Shown one piece after another: positions 6,326 to 7,323 of a DNA stretch of 7,323 bases. A program made the position numbers and the translations under genes. This DNA comes from Candidatus Zixiibacteriota bacterium (GTDB lineage Bacteria; Zixibacteria; MSB-5A5; GN15; FEB-12). Under the pieces are notes generated by a model. The model searched no databases. It saw only the letters and a list, made by a program, of their open reading frames with translations, and was not told the DNA's origin. Within the stretch, counting starts at the first letter, position 1. Every line of letters begins with the position of its first letter. The DNA is taken from NCBI GenBank assembly GCA_003641405.1, contig QNAF01000129.1:1-7323 (forward strand), given 5' to 3'.

Positions 6326-7060
6326 CTATTCCTGACCCGTTCCGGAAGAAGATTTCCTCTCCCACGGTTTCAGCAAAGATCGTTCTAAAGGCAGCACAGG
6401 GCAATCGATTTTAGCAGAATCTATCCGTGTCAGTACATCAGCCCTGACGCTGAGGAAACAGAGGGGTAAATCCGTACGCTCTGAAACCTCTCTGGCCATG
6501 TCAAGGCCTTCGGTAACTATCTCAGGCGTGGTTTGTTCCAGCAGATGTGAATTGGCGATTATACCGGTGAATTTCAGTCCGCAGGCCGTTTCGATCTCTC
6601 TCATAACTTTCACTGTACCATCGACATCCGCAGTGAACGGGCGTCGGCAGTTGTGGGTCAGGAGCATCTCGTAGCAGTCTGGTACAAAGGCATCACCCAG
6701 CGATTTCAGCACAGTAGCACCGGCATCGTCACCGCCCACGTCAAGAACAAGCCAGCCAACACTGGCTTCGATAGCGGCTTTGATTTCGGGGATTATCACC
6801 GGCAGGTCGGCGTATTTCTGGTCTCCGTGCGGTATCAGAGATTTCACACCCAATATTGCCAATTCCTCAGCGACTTCGCGAGAACGAAAATACGGGTTCA
6901 CAATGTCCAGATCAGCAATCGCTACTTGTGATTTGCCGTCACCTGCAAGCAGACGAGCGAGATTGACGGATACTTCTGACTTACCGCTGCCGTACCCTCC
7001 AACAATGACAATAGTCTTCTTTGAGAAACTGGGAGTTGGAAAAGTATTCGAAGGTGTCAT
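6326..7060 (-). CDS. P-loop ATPase (ParA/MinD/CooC-like fold) associated with 2-oxoacid oxidoreductase operon
   Basis: A 244-residue soluble nucleotide-binding protein. Residues 16-20 form a hydrophobic first strand, followed by Walker A GGYGSGKS (21-28). A conserved-looking block ADLDIVNPYFRSRE lies at 49-62, and a switch/Walker B-like LDVGGDD at 106-112. The general shape (P-loop, D-x-D block, DxGG) is that of SIMIBI-class NTPases such as CooC, MinD and NifH, but the signature lysine of the deviant Walker A (KGGxGK) is absent. There are few cysteines and no CxxC pair, so it is not an obvious cluster carrier. From memory, similar ATPases with a GSGKTE-type P-loop and a DLDIVNPYFRSRE block occur beside these oxidoreductases in anaerobes. 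A role in assembling or activating the complex is inference. ATG at 7060 is the only practical start, since a stop lies four codons upstream; its Shine-Dalgarno is weak. Confidence 0.85.
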   Translation of the reverse strand: MTPSNTFPTPSFSKKTIVIVGGYGSGKSEVSVNLARLLAGDGKSQVAIADLDIVNPYFRSREVAEELAILGVKSLIPHGDQKYADLPVIIPEIKAAIEASVGWLVLDVGGDDAGATVLKSLGDAFVPDCYEMLLTHNCRRPFTADVDGTVKVMREIETACGLKFTGIIANSHLLEQTTPEIVTEGLDMAREVSERTDLPLCFLSVRADVLTRIDSAKIDCPVLPLERSLLKPWERKSSSGTGQE

Positions 7061-7132
7061 GCGATCCAGTACTCAGGTCCGTTCCAAAACTCTGGTCAGA
7101 GCCTTCAATTGCGTTTACATACCATTCGAGAC

Positions 7133-7150
7133 TGAAACAAACTTGTTTCA
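7133..7150. promoter_or_regulatory. Perfect 18-bp inverted repeat, candidate operator
   Basis: TGAAACAAACTTGTTTCA has perfect 8-base arms around a 2-base centre. The centre is too short for an RNA hairpin loop, so a binding site for a dimeric repressor or activator is more likely than a transcript structure. It sits about 14 bases downstream of the -10 box, over the predicted early transcribed region, where a bound protein would block initiation or escape. It does not match the redox regulators I considered: Rex (TTGTGA-N6-TCACAA) or FNR (TTGAT-N4-ATCAA). The regulator is unknown. Confidence 0.5.
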
Positions 7151-7163
7151 ATCTTGCTTGCCG

Positions 7164-7192
7164 AATATTGTGGTCTTTGGCTTGAGTGTCAA
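7164..7192 (-). promoter_or_regulatory. Candidate sigma70-type promoter of the operon
   Basis: Read on the minus strand, a perfect -35 hexamer TTGACA (7192-7187) is followed by a 17-base spacer and the -10-like hexamer AATATT (7169-7164), which matches TATAAT at 4 of 6 positions. Transcription would start near 7157, leaving a leader of roughly 100 bases before the first gene. The -35 box lies inside a small dyad, CTTGA-cac-TCAAG (7193-7181). This is the best promoter I can find in the 263-base region without genes (7061-7323), and it is the only sizeable gap ahead of the nine genes. The assignment is by motif only. Confidence 0.55.
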
Positions 7193-7323
7193 GAGGATCG
7201 TTAAAAGTCGGTGAAAAAGTAGCATTGACACTGTTCGAGGGGACAATTACCCTACTATATCTTAGCAGCTTATGCGAAGTTGACTGTTCTTTGACTGGCT
7301 ATGTGTTGAGGAGTACTTGACGG

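Noticed and set aside
7084..7125. Leader peptide MVCKRN (7125-7105) followed by a CTCTG-ac-CAGAG dyad and TTTT (7101-7086), as an attenuator
   Set aside because: The peptide has no ribosome-binding site and no run of a regulatory amino acid. The dyad has only a 5-bp stem with a 2-base centre, and no competing structure is evident. Probably chance.
1..7323. CRISPR arrays, tRNA or rRNA genes, insertion sequences
   Set aside because: I saw no regularly spaced direct repeats, no cloverleaf or rRNA-like sequence and no transposase or terminal inverted repeats. Nearly all of the window is filled by the nine genes.

Overview
This window is essentially one complete operon on the minus strand, read from about 7157 down to about 44. 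Nine tightly packed genes run in one direction: neighbouring coding regions overlap by 1 to 11 bases or lie at most 30 bases apart. All nine products look soluble and cytoplasmic, with no signal peptides or membrane segments. The content (oxygen-sensitive 2-oxoacid:ferredoxin oxidoreductase plus many iron-sulfur electron carriers) points to a strictly or largely anaerobic bacterium. Shine-Dalgarno sites and the promoter look bacterial, and GC content is moderate. I cannot fix the phylum from the sequence; an uncultivated anaerobe or a Desulfobacterota-like lineage would fit, but that is a guess.

Layout in transcription order: a 263-base leader/intergenic region (7061-7323) with a sigma70-like promoter and an 18-bp inverted repeat just downstream of it; a P-loop ATPase (7060-6326); then a four-subunit 2-oxoacid:ferredoxin oxidoreductase made of a 2x[4Fe-4S] delta subunit (6314-6081), a VorB-type alpha subunit (6050-4953), a TPP-binding beta subunit (4953-4183) and a gamma subunit (4183-3620). 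Next comes a NAD(H)-reactive diaphorase module: a NuoE/HndA-like [2Fe-2S] protein (3623-3156), a NuoF/HndC/HydB-like flavoprotein (3166-1313), a short NuoG/HydA-N-terminus-like adaptor with no catalytic domain (1303-527) and a four-cluster polyferredoxin (530-96). A candidate terminator follows at 69-44.

Working model (inference): the oxidoreductase oxidises a 2-oxoacid plus CoA to acyl-CoA and CO2. Electrons pass through the delta subunit and the polyferredoxin/adaptor to the FMN/NAD flavoprotein, giving either a direct NAD-linked 2-oxoacid dehydrogenase or a ferredoxin/NAD bifurcating or confurcating enzyme. The diaphorase genes resemble the NAD module of soluble bifurcating hydrogenases (HndABC/HydABC) and of tungsten aldehyde oxidoreductase complexes, but neither a hydrogenase nor an aldehyde oxidoreductase gene is present. 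Cluster-ligand motifs account for about fifteen iron-sulfur clusters across the complex. The most unusual points are this pairing, the stripped-down adaptor, and the ATPase of unknown role that heads the operon.
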